Part shown: piece after piece, positions 7,931 through 16,730 of the stretch
How the letters are laid out: each line of letters starts with the position of its first letter
How positions within the stretch are numbered: the first letter of the stretch is position 1
Source of the DNA: Lewinellaceae bacterium
GTDB lineage: Bacteria; Bacteroidota; Bacteroidia; Chitinophagales; Saprospiraceae
Assembly (NCBI GenBank): GCA_020636105.1
Contig: JACJYL010000002.1
Coordinates: 868,001-932,000 of the forward strand
Reading direction: 5' to 3'
Length of the DNA: 64,000 nucleotides
Notes under the pieces: generated by a model
The model's database searches: none
Seen by the model: the letters and a program-made list of their open reading frames with translations, nothing else
Told to the model about the DNA's origin: nothing
Made by a program: the position numbers and the translations under genes

Positions 7931-9373
7931 ATGACCATGAAAAAATCGTTCTGCTTTCTTTTATTGTTTTCATTTCTCTTTACTGCTTTTTCAGTACAGG
8001 CCCAGCAATTGATAAGCAGCCAGTATCTCGGGCACCGCACCCAAAACTATCTGCAAAACACCTTTACTCCTTTGATCCAAAATGCCGTTGACCTGTATAG
8101 AATTACTTATGAAACGCTGGATATCCACGGGGCCTTGGACACTGCTTCGGGACTTGTTGTGATTCCTGTCAGGAACACTTCTTTCGCTTATCCTCTTTTG
8201 TGTTACCAGCACGGCACGGTTGATGGCCCCAATGACGTTCCCTCCCACCTTTCAGGAGGAGCCGAGTTGGCCATTGTTTTTGGCGGCATGGGATATGTGA
8301 CTGCTGCTCCTGATTATCTGGGACTCGGCGAGGCCCGCGGGTTCCATCCTTATGTGCATGCCAAATCAGAGGCCTCCGCCGCCATAGACATGCTTTTTGC
8401 CGTCCGGCAAATGGCGGAAGAAAGTGATGATATTTTTATCAATGACCAGCTTTTTATTTCGGGCTATTCGCAAGGAGGACACGCGGCGGCGGCGGTTCAA
8501 AAAGAAATCGAGGAATTTTACAGTGATGATTTTACGGTAACGGCCTCGGCACCGATGTCAGGACCGTATAATATTTCGGAGACGATGACTCCTTTTATCG
8601 TTAACGAATCGGTTTATTATTATCCCGGTTATGTGGCCTATACCATGTTGTCATACAACCTGGCTTCCAACCTGGGGTACGAAATTTCGGATTTATTTAA
8701 AGCTCCCTACGTTCCTGCCATCACCCAGTTTTACAATGGCGAGATCGTTTTGTCAACCCTTCAATCCAACCTGATTTCCCTACTGACCAGTAACGAAGGC
8801 GCTTCCATTCCTAAATTTATGGTACAAGACAGCATTTTGGACCAAATCACTACACAACCTGATCACCCGCTCAACCAGGCATTACGGGAAAACGATGTAT
8901 TCGACTGGACGCCGCAGGCTCCTACGAGGCTTTTTTATTGTACTGCTGATGACCAGGTTTTGTATCTCAATTCCGTGGTGGCCGATTCCGTCATGAATGC
9001 CAATGGGGCGCTGGACGTCATGGCCGTTGATGTAGATCCGACCGCTGATCACGGAGGTTGCGTCAGTCCGGCTATGATACAAACCCTGCTTTTCTTTCTC
9101 TCCTACCAGGAACTTACTGTTGACAACGAGGAAGTGCTTTTTAATGAAAATTTAACCCTGACGCCCAACCCGGCAGAAGGTTATGTGAATGTGGAAAATA
9201 TCCCTGACGGGGCTTTGGTAGAAATTTTTGATATAAAAGGCAGACTTCAGATGCAATTTGAATCGGAAAGTAATCATCCTGAGGTTGATTTAAGTGGCTT
9301 AGTGCCGGGCATTTATCTTTTTAAAGTCACCAAGGGGCCACAACGGTTTATTTCAAAACTGGTGAAAAAATAA
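7931..9373 (+). CDS. Secreted alpha/beta hydrolase with T9SS tail
   Basis: 480 residues. An N-terminal signal peptide ends about QAQ (~25). The hydrolase core resembles secreted lipase/prolyl-oligopeptidase-like proteins: CYQHGTVDGPNDVPS forms the oxyanion region, GYSQGGHAA carries nucleophile Ser180, and an aspartate in CTADDQVL and a histidine in TADHGGC complete the likely triad. The last ~75 residues (LTLTPNPAEGYVNV...GIYLFKVTKG...KLVKK) are a type A T9SS sorting domain, so the enzyme should cross the outer membrane and be attached or released. The substrate is unknown; an ester or peptide is plausible. Confidence 0.88.
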   Translation: MTMKKSFCFLLLFSFLFTAFSVQAQQLISSQYLGHRTQNYLQNTFTPLIQNAVDLYRITYETLDIHGALDTASGLVVIPVRNTSFAYPLLCYQHGTVDGPNDVPSHLSGGAELAIVFGGMGYVTAAPDYLGLGEARGFHPYVHAKSEASAAIDMLFAVRQMAEESDDIFINDQLFISGYSQGGHAAAAVQKEIEEFYSDDFTVTASAPMSGPYNISETMTPFIVNESVYYYPGYVAYTMLSYNLASNLGYEISDLFKAPYVPAITQFYNGEIVLSTLQSNLISLLTSNEGASIPKFMVQDSILDQITTQPDHPLNQALRENDVFDWTPQAPTRLFYCTADDQVLYLNSVVADSVMNANGALDVMAVDVDPTADHGGCVSPAMIQTLLFFLSYQELTVDNEEVLFNENLTLTPNPAEGYVNVENIPDGALVEIFDIKGRLQMQFESESNHPEVDLSGLVPGIYLFKVTKGPQRFISKLVKK

Positions 9374-9599
9374 TTTTTTATCGGGTCGAATGTCAAAAGA
9401 GGAGAATTAAAGATACCTCAATACAAAAAAGGCATCACAACTCGTTAAAATACAAGGCAATATAAAGAATTTACCTCGCAATAACCAACCATCGTTATTG
9501 TCATTGATAAATGAAAAACATTAGTGTTCATACAATTTCGGAATATTCCATACCGTTAGTGAGAGCATCCTATATTTTGTAAAAATAAAAAAAACAATC

Positions 9600-10592
9600 A
9601 TGACAAACAACACAGCAAGTGCGTCGAAAAAACAGCAGACTACTGCTATTGCAGCAGTAATCGCGGTCGTTCTTTTAGGTTTATGTACCTTTCTTTTGAT
9701 AAGAAACTACAATCTTAAAAGTGAGAACCAACAACTTTCTTCCAACTATGATGAATCAGAACAGCTCAAGGCTGATCTGGAAAAACAGTATTACGAAGCG
9801 CTATCCGAACTGGAGGGCATGCGCGGCAGTAATGAAGAACTCAATGCATTGATCGAACAACAAAAAGTGGAGTTAACCTCCCAAAAGGACAAGATCGACG
9901 GATTGATCGCCAATAAAAGCCAACTCACTAAAGCCAAGCAAGAGTTGAGCCAATTGAGGGGCAAAGTCGATCAATACGTTGCTGAGATCAACCAGCTGAG
10001 GGGTGAGATCGAACAGCTCACAGGTGTGAACATTGAACTCAACGAAAAAAATCAAAACTTATCCACGACTCTTGAATCCGAAAGGATGACCACGGCTGAC
10101 CTTAGCTCTCAGCGTGCTCTTTTGGTCAGTGAAAAAGAAGCGTTGGAAAAAAACAATTCTACCCTTTCGAAAAAAGTAAATATTGCTTCTGTTATTAAAG
10201 TCAATAACATTGAAGCAGAGGGGATCAAATTGAGAAGCAATGGAAAACCTGTTTCAAAAAGTTTCGCAAATAACGTTGAACAGCTGAGAGTATGCTTTGA
10301 AACTTCTAACAACTCAGTAGCGGATGAAGGCACCGAAGTTTACTACATCAGAATTCTTAATCCTAATGGAGAAACTATCGCCATCGAAAACTTAGGTTCA
10401 GGAGTATTTACCAATGGAGCCAGCGGCGAAGAGCTAAAATACACCATGGCCAAAGAATTTGAATACGACCATAAAGCGGGTAGTTTATGCGCTTCCTGGG
10501 CTCCTCAGCAGGCCTTTGCCAAAGGCACTTACGAAGTAGAGATTTACAACAAAGGATACCTGGCTGGAAGTACTTCCTTCAAACTGAAGTAG
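9600..10592 (+). CDS. Membrane-anchored coiled-coil protein
   Basis: 330 residues. One transmembrane helix (AVIAVVLLGLCTFLLI, ~20-36) is followed by about 160 residues of coiled coil with heptad-like E/Q/L content (EQLKADLEKQYYEALSELEG onward). A compact ~120-residue C-terminal domain starts near VIKVNNIEAEGIKLRSNGK and contains LRVCFETSNN and EVYYIRILNPNGE. That domain looks beta-rich and probably sits in the periplasm. I recognise the architecture as common in Bacteroidota but know no defined function. A hairpin with a T-run follows at 10681-10719. Confidence 0.8.
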   Translation: MTNNTASASKKQQTTAIAAVIAVVLLGLCTFLLIRNYNLKSENQQLSSNYDESEQLKADLEKQYYEALSELEGMRGSNEELNALIEQQKVELTSQKDKIDGLIANKSQLTKAKQELSQLRGKVDQYVAEINQLRGEIEQLTGVNIELNEKNQNLSTTLESERMTTADLSSQRALLVSEKEALEKNNSTLSKKVNIASVIKVNNIEAEGIKLRSNGKPVSKSFANNVEQLRVCFETSNNSVADEGTEVYYIRILNPNGETIAIENLGSGVFTNGASGEELKYTMAKEFEYDHKAGSLCASWAPQQAFAKGTYEVEIYNKGYLAGSTSFKLK

Positions 10593-10670
10593 TATTCATA
10601 GGTTAACAAGGAGAAACAATGCATAATAAAATATAATTTTACCGGCTTAGCCCGGTTGAATGGATAAAAA

Positions 10671-11040
10671 ACATGAGTCATCCCGAATTTCATCTAATCA
10701 GATTAAATTCGGGATTTTTCTTTTACAAAAGAAATAAACCGCAAAACCTGCCTTCCGTCGCGGCAGCAGGCAAGGTTTAAAACAAGTAACCGCAAAATTT
10801 AGAAGTGTTTGGGTCGTGGGTTAGGTGTTTTGCGACAAAAAATGACTTTTTTCCAAAACCCAAACCTTTTGCCCACTCACTTTTACACCTGCCTTCCTGC
10901 GTCTGCAGGCAGGTTTTAAATTCCTTGTTTTACACCTGCCTTCCTGCGTCTGCAGGCAGGTTTTACATTTAAAAAATAATTCAAATAATCAAAAAATTTC
11001 CAGTTCAGACAGTTTTTGAAAATTCGGGATGAACTCATGT
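10671..11040. repeat. MITE-like element with ~21-bp terminal inverted repeats
   Basis: The left end ACATGAGTCATCCCGAATTT (10671) and the right end, read on the minus strand from 11040 as ACATGAGTTCATCCCGAATT, form imperfect terminal inverted repeats around ~330 bp without a gene. Inside are two 38-bp direct repeats, at 10881-10918 and 10928-10965. Each contains a CCTGCC...GGCAGG hairpin, and a related hairpin lies at ~10750. Part of the right end (CCAGTTCAG..AGTTTTTGAAA) recurs at 62530-62550. Confidence 0.5.
10681..10719 (+). terminator. Intrinsic terminator
   Basis: TCCCGAATTT (10681-10690) pairs with AAATTCGGGA (10705-10714), followed by TTTTT. It lies 89 bp after the coiled-coil gene and overlaps the left end of the inverted-repeat element. 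Confidence 0.7.
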
Positions 11041-11044
11041 TTTT

Positions 11045-11659
11045 TTAGAAGTTATAAGTAAAACCGATACGGATTACAAAGGGGCTTTCCAGGACATTAC
11101 TGGGCAAGGTGGTATTATACAAAAGCAGGATCTCATAGCCAAATAAAGAACCTCCTGAACTACTGTATCCTAAACCGGCAAGGAAATTATTTCTTTGTCT
11201 TCGGACGGAAACGAGTTCATTTCCATTTACTACGGTAAACCCTTCCACTGCATTCTGAAACTGGTATTCGACTTGTGCAAAAATCACAGGAATGATCTTA
11301 TACCGGGCAAAAACCCCTGCATCCCATGAAATCGGGTTAGCGGTCAAAACATCTCCTCCGTATTGAACTCTGTAATTGGTGTAAATAAAACTAACCCGCG
11401 GACCGGCAGAAAATTTGTCTGTAATCTTGTATCCAACCATTGGCGATATGCCTATCTGGAAAAAATTCTCAAAAGTACCTCCTGAATATCCCAGGGTGAA
11501 GCCTCCGCCATACCACAATTTGGTTTTAAGGCTTCCGCTTTCATCAAAATATTCATCCGTAGCTGATTTTTTCTTCTTCGACTTTTGTGCATAGGTGTCA
11601 TTGGAAAATACAAACAAGAGCACCAATATCATCAGACCTAATTGAAATAATTTCTTCAT
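11045..11659 (-). CDS. Outer-membrane beta-barrel-like protein
   Basis: 204 residues. A signal peptide (MKKLFQLGLMILVLLFVFSNDTYAQ) is followed by a lysine-rich stretch KSKKKKS, then alternating amphipathic strands (LWYGGGFTLGYSGG, FFQIGISPMVGYKITDKFSAG, VIFAQVEYQFQNAV). The protein ends in FVIRIGFTYNF, with the aromatic last residue typical of barrels. Probably a small porin-like or structural outer-membrane protein. No specific function is assigned. It is transcribed away from the metalloprotease gene across a 226-bp divergent intergenic region (11660-11885). Confidence 0.8.
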   Translation of the reverse strand: MKKLFQLGLMILVLLFVFSNDTYAQKSKKKKSATDEYFDESGSLKTKLWYGGGFTLGYSGGTFENFFQIGISPMVGYKITDKFSAGPRVSFIYTNYRVQYGGDVLTANPISWDAGVFARYKIIPVIFAQVEYQFQNAVEGFTVVNGNELVSVRRQRNNFLAGLGYSSSGGSLFGYEILLLYNTTLPSNVLESPFVIRIGFTYNF

Positions 11660-11885
11660 TTATTTAATTTTTTGTACAAAGATAATTTTTGTGAAATTAA
11701 CTATAGTCTAAACACTATAAATCATATAATAGCTGCTTTTATTTGCCGAATTAATAAAACCCTAACACTTTTTGGTAATTTATATTACCACCGCCCGATA
11801 CTTTAAGGTAAAAAATCCAATTTTTCCTAAATTCGTGCTTTATAAATCCAATCTTGTTTAGTTTGGAGAAAATACTGCACAAAAC

Positions 11886-14800
11886 ATGATCAGATCGCTT
11901 TTTCCGATAATTTTCGTATTCACATTTCTTGCATTGGTTCCTCCTGCCCAATCCCAATCCTTTTTCGGGAAGGAAATGACGATAAAAGAGCAGGCTGATC
12001 TTTCCAAAATTTTAAAAAAACACCACATCTTCCAAATCGATGCGGCAGCCTTAGTTCATTTTGTAAGGCAATCCCCGGATCAGGCAGATATCCACCTGGA
12101 GTTGGGAGATGCCATCAACGGGGACTTCCGGTTATTTCCCAAAGATATCCGATCTGAGAATTATTTTCTGACTGAAGTTACTGCCGAAGGGCCTGTTTAC
12201 CACCCTAAAGGTAAAAATAAGACATTTTCAGGATATGAATTAAATAACGGTGGGGGAGCTGTAAGCCTTACGTTGGATACGGCGTTCATTTACGGATTTT
12301 TTGAAACAGGAGGAGTCTCCTGGTTTATTGAACCCCTATGGCGATACATTCCCGAAAGTCAAAGAGATTTATTTCTCGTTTACCAATCATCTGATGTGCT
12401 TGAAACCGAAAACGGACATTGTGCCTTCAACGAAATGAATCTTTTCGTAGAAGAGGAACAGCCTTTAATCCCTTCCAAAAAATCAATAGAAAAGACAGCC
12501 GGGGGATGTTATGTAGTAGAAATCGCCATCGCTTCAGACTGGCTTCTTTCTGATTTCCTGGGCGGGGTGGATAATGTTGAAAATTTTGTCCTGGGCAACC
12601 TCAATAATGTACAAACCAATTTCGATGATGAGTTCAACGATGAAATACAATTTGAACTGGTTACCCAATTTGTCTCTACCTGCAGTTCCTGTGACCCCTG
12701 GAATCCGACTACGGATGTTTATACCTTGCTTGAAAGCTTCCGTTACTGGGGCAATTCCGGTGCTTTTGGGGTATCTTTTGACGTAGCTTCCTTGTGGAGC
12801 AACAGGAATTTTGACGGTTCGACCGTAGGCCTGGCCTGGCCGGGCACCCTTTGTGCCACCAATCGTTACAACATTTTACAACACTACACCTCAAATGCCG
12901 TCAACCTCCGGGTACTCCAGGCCCATGAGTTGGGGCATAATTTCAGCGCCCTCCACGATGAGCCCAATTCCCCGACCATTATGGCGCCCAGCGTTTCAAC
13001 CTCCTACCAATGGTCTCCTGCCTCCCTGGAAGTCATTAACCCATACATTGAATACATTGCCAATGAATTCACTTGTTTAACCGATTGTCCTGCCCCCGCT
13101 CCGCCGGTAGCAGGTATTCTTGCGCCGGTGACCCATGTTTGCCCGGGTAGTGTAGTTCCTTTTATCAATAACTCCTCCAGTGGTATCAACACATGGTCCT
13201 GGCAGTTTGAAGGGAATACCCCCAGTGGTTCTACCGAAAAAAACCCGGTAATCCTCTTTGAATCTGAGGGGAGTTTCCCGGTGACCCTTGCCGTGACCAA
13301 TGGCCAGAGTTTTGATGTGGTTACCCTGGATGAAAATATTCAGGTAGATGAAAATGGCACCAAATACCTTTTATATGAAACTTTCGAGACCCCGCCGGAT
13401 CAATGGCAGGTTATCAATCCTGACAACAATCTACCCTGGTTATGGTACCAGACGGCAGGGCTTCCCTTTGGCCGGTACTCGATGATGATCGATAACTATA
13501 ACAACAATACTTCCGGCCAAAAGGACGGCCTGGTCACTCCAGCTTTCAGCTTAGTCGGGGAAACGGGCGTGTTGCTGGAACTAGACTATGCCTACGCCCG
13601 CCGCAATGCAACGCACCTCGACACCTTGAGGATTCTCGCATCCATCGACGGGGGCAATAGTTTTCCCTTCCTCCTGTTTGAAGGAAACGAAAATTTTTCT
13701 ACGGCACAGGATAATGCAAATTTCTTCACTCCTGCGGTGGCGGCAGACTGGTGCAACGCATCCGGTTGCCTGGCCGTCAGTCTGGATCAGTTCTCGGGAG
13801 AAAGCGATGTAAGGATAAAATTTGAAAATGAAAACGATACCGGCAACAACCTTTATATCGACAATGTGAGGGTTCGCAGCAGTTGTTCTTTTACGGCTCC
13901 TGCTGTTCCCGGATTTTCAACCCAGGTTGCCGAAGGCTGCGCCCCGTTTCATGTAAATTACCAGGATCAGTCCTCCGGAACGATAGAAAGCAGGATATGG
14001 CAATTCCAGGGCGGAATCCCTGGGTTTTCAACGGCAATCAATCCAAGTGTTTTATACATTACCCCCGGCATTTATAATGTAAGTTTGACGGTATTCAATG
14101 CCGCCGGCCAGGTTACCAAAACAGAGGAAGGCTACATTACGGTTAACCCGGCACCCGTTGCAGGGTTCTCTTTTGAAACGAATGGTCCGGATGTTTCCTT
14201 TAACAATGCTTCCCTCCATGGCAATACCTTTTCCTGGAATTTTGGAAACGGAGAAACCAGTCCTGCCCTTCATCCCGAAATTTCTTATGAAAGCCCTGGA
14301 AATTACCTCGTTTCCCTCATCACATCAAATGCTTGTGGAGCCGACACCGTAAGTCAGGAAGTGACTATTGTTTTCCCCCCGGAAGCCGCGTTTTATGCCT
14401 CCTCCCAACAAGACTGCGCTGAGTCTGCCATAACGTTTAACGGCCTGCCTGACGGGCAGAATCATTTTTACCAATGGTCTTTTCCTGGCGGATCGCCGGC
14501 GGTTTCCAACCTGAAGAATCCAATGGTCACCTATCTTCAAAGCGGGCAATATGATGTACAACTCATCGTATCCAATCCTGCGGGCACAGATACCCTTACC
14601 ATAGAGAATTACATTACCATTGACGATATCCCGGCTACTGGTTTCTCCTTTTCGAACCTTTCGGGAAGTGGAGAAGTGACCTTTACCGATAATTCTTCCG
14701 GGGCAGAAAATTATACCTGGACCTTTGGAGATGGACAGACAAGTAGCGCTCAAAACCCCATACATACCTACGCATCGGAAGGCTTTTATTCGGTGATGCT

Positions 14801-16088
14801 AATCTCAGACAATCACTGTGGAGCCGATAGCACCACCCAGGAATTAAGCATTATTTTCGCACCCCAGGCAGCGTTTTCCGCTTCGGAAACTGAAGGATGT
14901 GCGCCGGCTGAGATTCAGTTTGCCAACCAGTCCGCCGGGTTGTTAAATGCCTATCAATGGATTTTCGAAGGGGGTGAGCCTCAGCAATCTACCGAGGCCC
15001 ACCCTACTGTTACTTACGACCAGCCAGGAGCCTACAACGTTCAACTCATCGTTACCAATCCGGCAGGAACAGATACCCTGAATCTTGAGCAATACATTTC
15101 GATAAACACTGTGCCTCAAATCGATTTTGGATTTCAGCTCAGCGGTTTTACGGCTGACTTTGTCAACCAAAGCCAGAATGCAGAAACCTTACTGTGGCAA
15201 TTTGGCGATGCGACAAGCAGTACAGCTTTGAATCCCGGACATACGTACCAGCAGGAGGGTAATTTTATCATCACCCTGACGGGAAGCAACCATTGTGGAG
15301 AGGCTTTTTCCCAGGATACTCTTGAGATCATCAGCATCCTGCCCGGGATTGATTTTTCGGTCGATCATGAAATAGGTTGTCCGCCCCTGACCATCCAGTT
15401 TACGAACCATTCTACCGAAGTAGATAGCCTTTACTGGAGTTTTGCCGGAGGCACGCCTGAAATTTCATATGAGCAGAACCCGGTAGTGGTTTATGAAGCC
15501 TCCGGAAGTTATGAAGTATCGCTGACTGGTTTCAACGTTTTTGGCAGCTCTACCCAAGTCCTTTCGGCCCCCATTACCGTGGATCCGCTTCCTTTAGCTG
15601 CTTTTGATTTTGAACTCAATGGTGCTGAAGTCCATTTTTTCAACCTTTCTGCTTATCACACTGAAAATACCTGGCACTTTGGAGATGACTCCTTATCCTA
15701 CCAAGAAAACCCGGTTCATTTTTTTGAAAACAGCGGCCTGTATGAAGTGATGCTGGTGGTAGAAAATGAATGTGGCACCGATACGGTAAGCCATCAGGTA
15801 AATATTCTCCTGGACGGTATCAACACCCCTGCAGCATCAGCAGAATTTGTGATTTTCCCCAATCCGGCCTCGAGCTCAGTCATGGTAAAAATATTCCCGT
15901 CATCCAACCACTACCTTCCCTGCAATTTTTCATTATTTGACGCCCTGGGCAGAAAAATGCAAAATTTCACCCTGGTGACGCCTGTTACCGAATTATCCCT
16001 GGCGGAACTTTCGGAAGGTATATATTTTTATGAATTGTCGCGTGAAGGAGTATTTTGGGGTAAAGGGAAACTGGTATTACTGAGGTAA
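11886..16088 (+). CDS. Secreted metzincin-like metalloprotease with PKD repeats and T9SS tail
   Basis: 1400 residues. The signal peptide ends about AQSQ (~24). After a ~200-residue N-terminal region, the catalytic domain has HELGHNFSALHDE beginning at His347, with the Met-turn PTIMAPSVS following. This is an HExxHxxxxxH metzincin site in which the usual glycine is serine. Next come a PKD domain (~410-480), a jelly-roll/MAM-like region (~500-665; FETPPDQW to NLYIDNVRV), and about seven further PKD-type repeats with the TFGDGQTSSAQNP type motif. A type A T9SS sorting domain closes the protein (FVIFPNPASSS). It should act outside the cell on proteins; the PKD repeats probably space or bind. The order of genes suggests a single-gene unit. 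Confidence 0.93.
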   Translation: MIRSLFPIIFVFTFLALVPPAQSQSFFGKEMTIKEQADLSKILKKHHIFQIDAAALVHFVRQSPDQADIHLELGDAINGDFRLFPKDIRSENYFLTEVTAEGPVYHPKGKNKTFSGYELNNGGGAVSLTLDTAFIYGFFETGGVSWFIEPLWRYIPESQRDLFLVYQSSDVLETENGHCAFNEMNLFVEEEQPLIPSKKSIEKTAGGCYVVEIAIASDWLLSDFLGGVDNVENFVLGNLNNVQTNFDDEFNDEIQFELVTQFVSTCSSCDPWNPTTDVYTLLESFRYWGNSGAFGVSFDVASLWSNRNFDGSTVGLAWPGTLCATNRYNILQHYTSNAVNLRVLQAHELGHNFSALHDEPNSPTIMAPSVSTSYQWSPASLEVINPYIEYIANEFTCLTDCPAPAPPVAGILAPVTHVCPGSVVPFINNSSSGINTWSWQFEGNTPSGSTEKNPVILFESEGSFPVTLAVTNGQSFDVVTLDENIQVDENGTKYLLYETFETPPDQWQVINPDNNLPWLWYQTAGLPFGRYSMMIDNYNNNTSGQKDGLVTPAFSLVGETGVLLELDYAYARRNATHLDTLRILASIDGGNSFPFLLFEGNENFSTAQDNANFFTPAVAADWCNASGCLAVSLDQFSGESDVRIKFENENDTGNNLYIDNVRVRSSCSFTAPAVPGFSTQVAEGCAPFHVNYQDQSSGTIESRIWQFQGGIPGFSTAINPSVLYITPGIYNVSLTVFNAAGQVTKTEEGYITVNPAPVAGFSFETNGPDVSFNNASLHGNTFSWNFGNGETSPALHPEISYESPGNYLVSLITSNACGADTVSQEVTIVFPPEAAFYASSQQDCAESAITFNGLPDGQNHFYQWSFPGGSPAVSNLKNPMVTYLQSGQYDVQLIVSNPAGTDTLTIENYITIDDIPATGFSFSNLSGSGEVTFTDNSSGAENYTWTFGDGQTSSAQNPIHTYASEGFYSVMLISDNHCGADSTTQELSIIFAPQAAFSASETEGCAPAEIQFANQSAGLLNAYQWIFEGGEPQQSTEAHPTVTYDQPGAYNVQLIVTNPAGTDTLNLEQYISINTVPQIDFGFQLSGFTADFVNQSQNAETLLWQFGDATSSTALNPGHTYQQEGNFIITLTGSNHCGEAFSQDTLEIISILPGIDFSVDHEIGCPPLTIQFTNHSTEVDSLYWSFAGGTPEISYEQNPVVVYEASGSYEVSLTGFNVFGSSTQVLSAPITVDPLPLAAFDFELNGAEVHFFNLSAYHTENTWHFGDDSLSYQENPVHFFENSGLYEVMLVVENECGTDTVSHQVNILLDGINTPAASAEFVIFPNPASSSVMVKIFPSSNHYLPCNFSLFDALGRKMQNFTLVTPVTELSLAELSEGIYFYELSREGVFWGKGKLVLLR

Positions 16089-16232
16089 ATCCCCCACTAA
16101 CAGGACGGGGTGGTTTCAGATGGAGAGACCCTCTAAAAGTCGTCGTAGTCAAAAACCGGGACGAGGCTGTTTAAGGTTCAAACTCCTTTCGACCAAAATT
16201 CAGGGAAACCAACAACTGCTTTTGACTATTCA
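16089..16232. other. Short non-coding stretch
   Basis: Between the metalloprotease stop and the HTH pseudogene there is no supported gene and no clear terminator; the genes converge here. Confidence 0.5.
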
Positions 16233-16523
16233 TTATTTCCTGGTTTTATCGCTGAATAATTTTTCAACTTCCACCAAATCATTCCCGATTAAAAAAATAC
16301 TTTCAAATTCACTGAGTCTCCCAAGAATATGTGCTAAAGTCAGTAATGATTCAAACGATATCTTTCCAGTTTGCTCAAATCGTTTGATACTTCCCAAAGA
16401 GACCCCTGACTTCTCAGCAAGCTGCAATTGGGACAATTTCAGCCCTTTTCTTAAAACTTAAAGTTTTTGAGCTGTTTCCAATTGAACATCCGACGGTAGC
16501 TTCGTTACACTGTATTTATTCAT
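16233..16523 (-). pseudogene. HipB-like XRE antitoxin gene broken by an in-frame TAA
   Basis: Read from the ATG at 16523, the minus strand encodes MNKYSVTKLPSDVQLETAQKL, then TAA (16458-16460), then in the same frame VLRKGLKLSQLQLAEKSG and a complete helix-turn-helix (LSQLQLAEKSGVSLGSIKRF), ending FSDKTRK. The parts before and after the stop together look like one HipB-type antitoxin of ~96 codons, so a single substitution creating TAA probably broke it. Restart at a TTG (16436) would give a 67-residue protein lacking the first helix. HipB partners normally precede a hipA kinase gene; none is present. Confidence 0.78.
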
Positions 16524-16527
16524 TTTA

Positions 16528-16581
16528 GCTAAAATATTAGCCAAATACACGTAAAAACATTAATAATGCTAAAATATTAGC
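16528..16581. promoter_or_regulatory. Two operator-like inverted repeats upstream of the HTH pseudogene
   Basis: GCTAAAATATTAGC occurs twice, at 16528-16541 and 16568-16581, exactly 40 bp apart. Each has GCTAA/TTAGC arms. Position just upstream of a HipB-like gene and the pairing of sites fit autoregulatory operators of a toxin-antitoxin locus; HipB binds spaced inverted repeats in known systems. Confidence 0.6.
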
Positions 16582-16730
16582 CAACAAAATAAAACCCATT
16601 CGTTGGAAAATAAGATTCCATTGAAGATTGAAAAATGCCTTTTTAACACCGATACACAATGTCTCTTGCCCGAAGCCTAACTTTTTTCAATTATCTTCGT
16701 ATAAACAAAACACATTATCAAAATTTCTTT

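Noticed and set aside
16089..16730. A hipA toxin partner for the broken HipB-like gene
   Set aside because: The space downstream is occupied by the end of the metalloprotease gene; no kinase-like frame exists.
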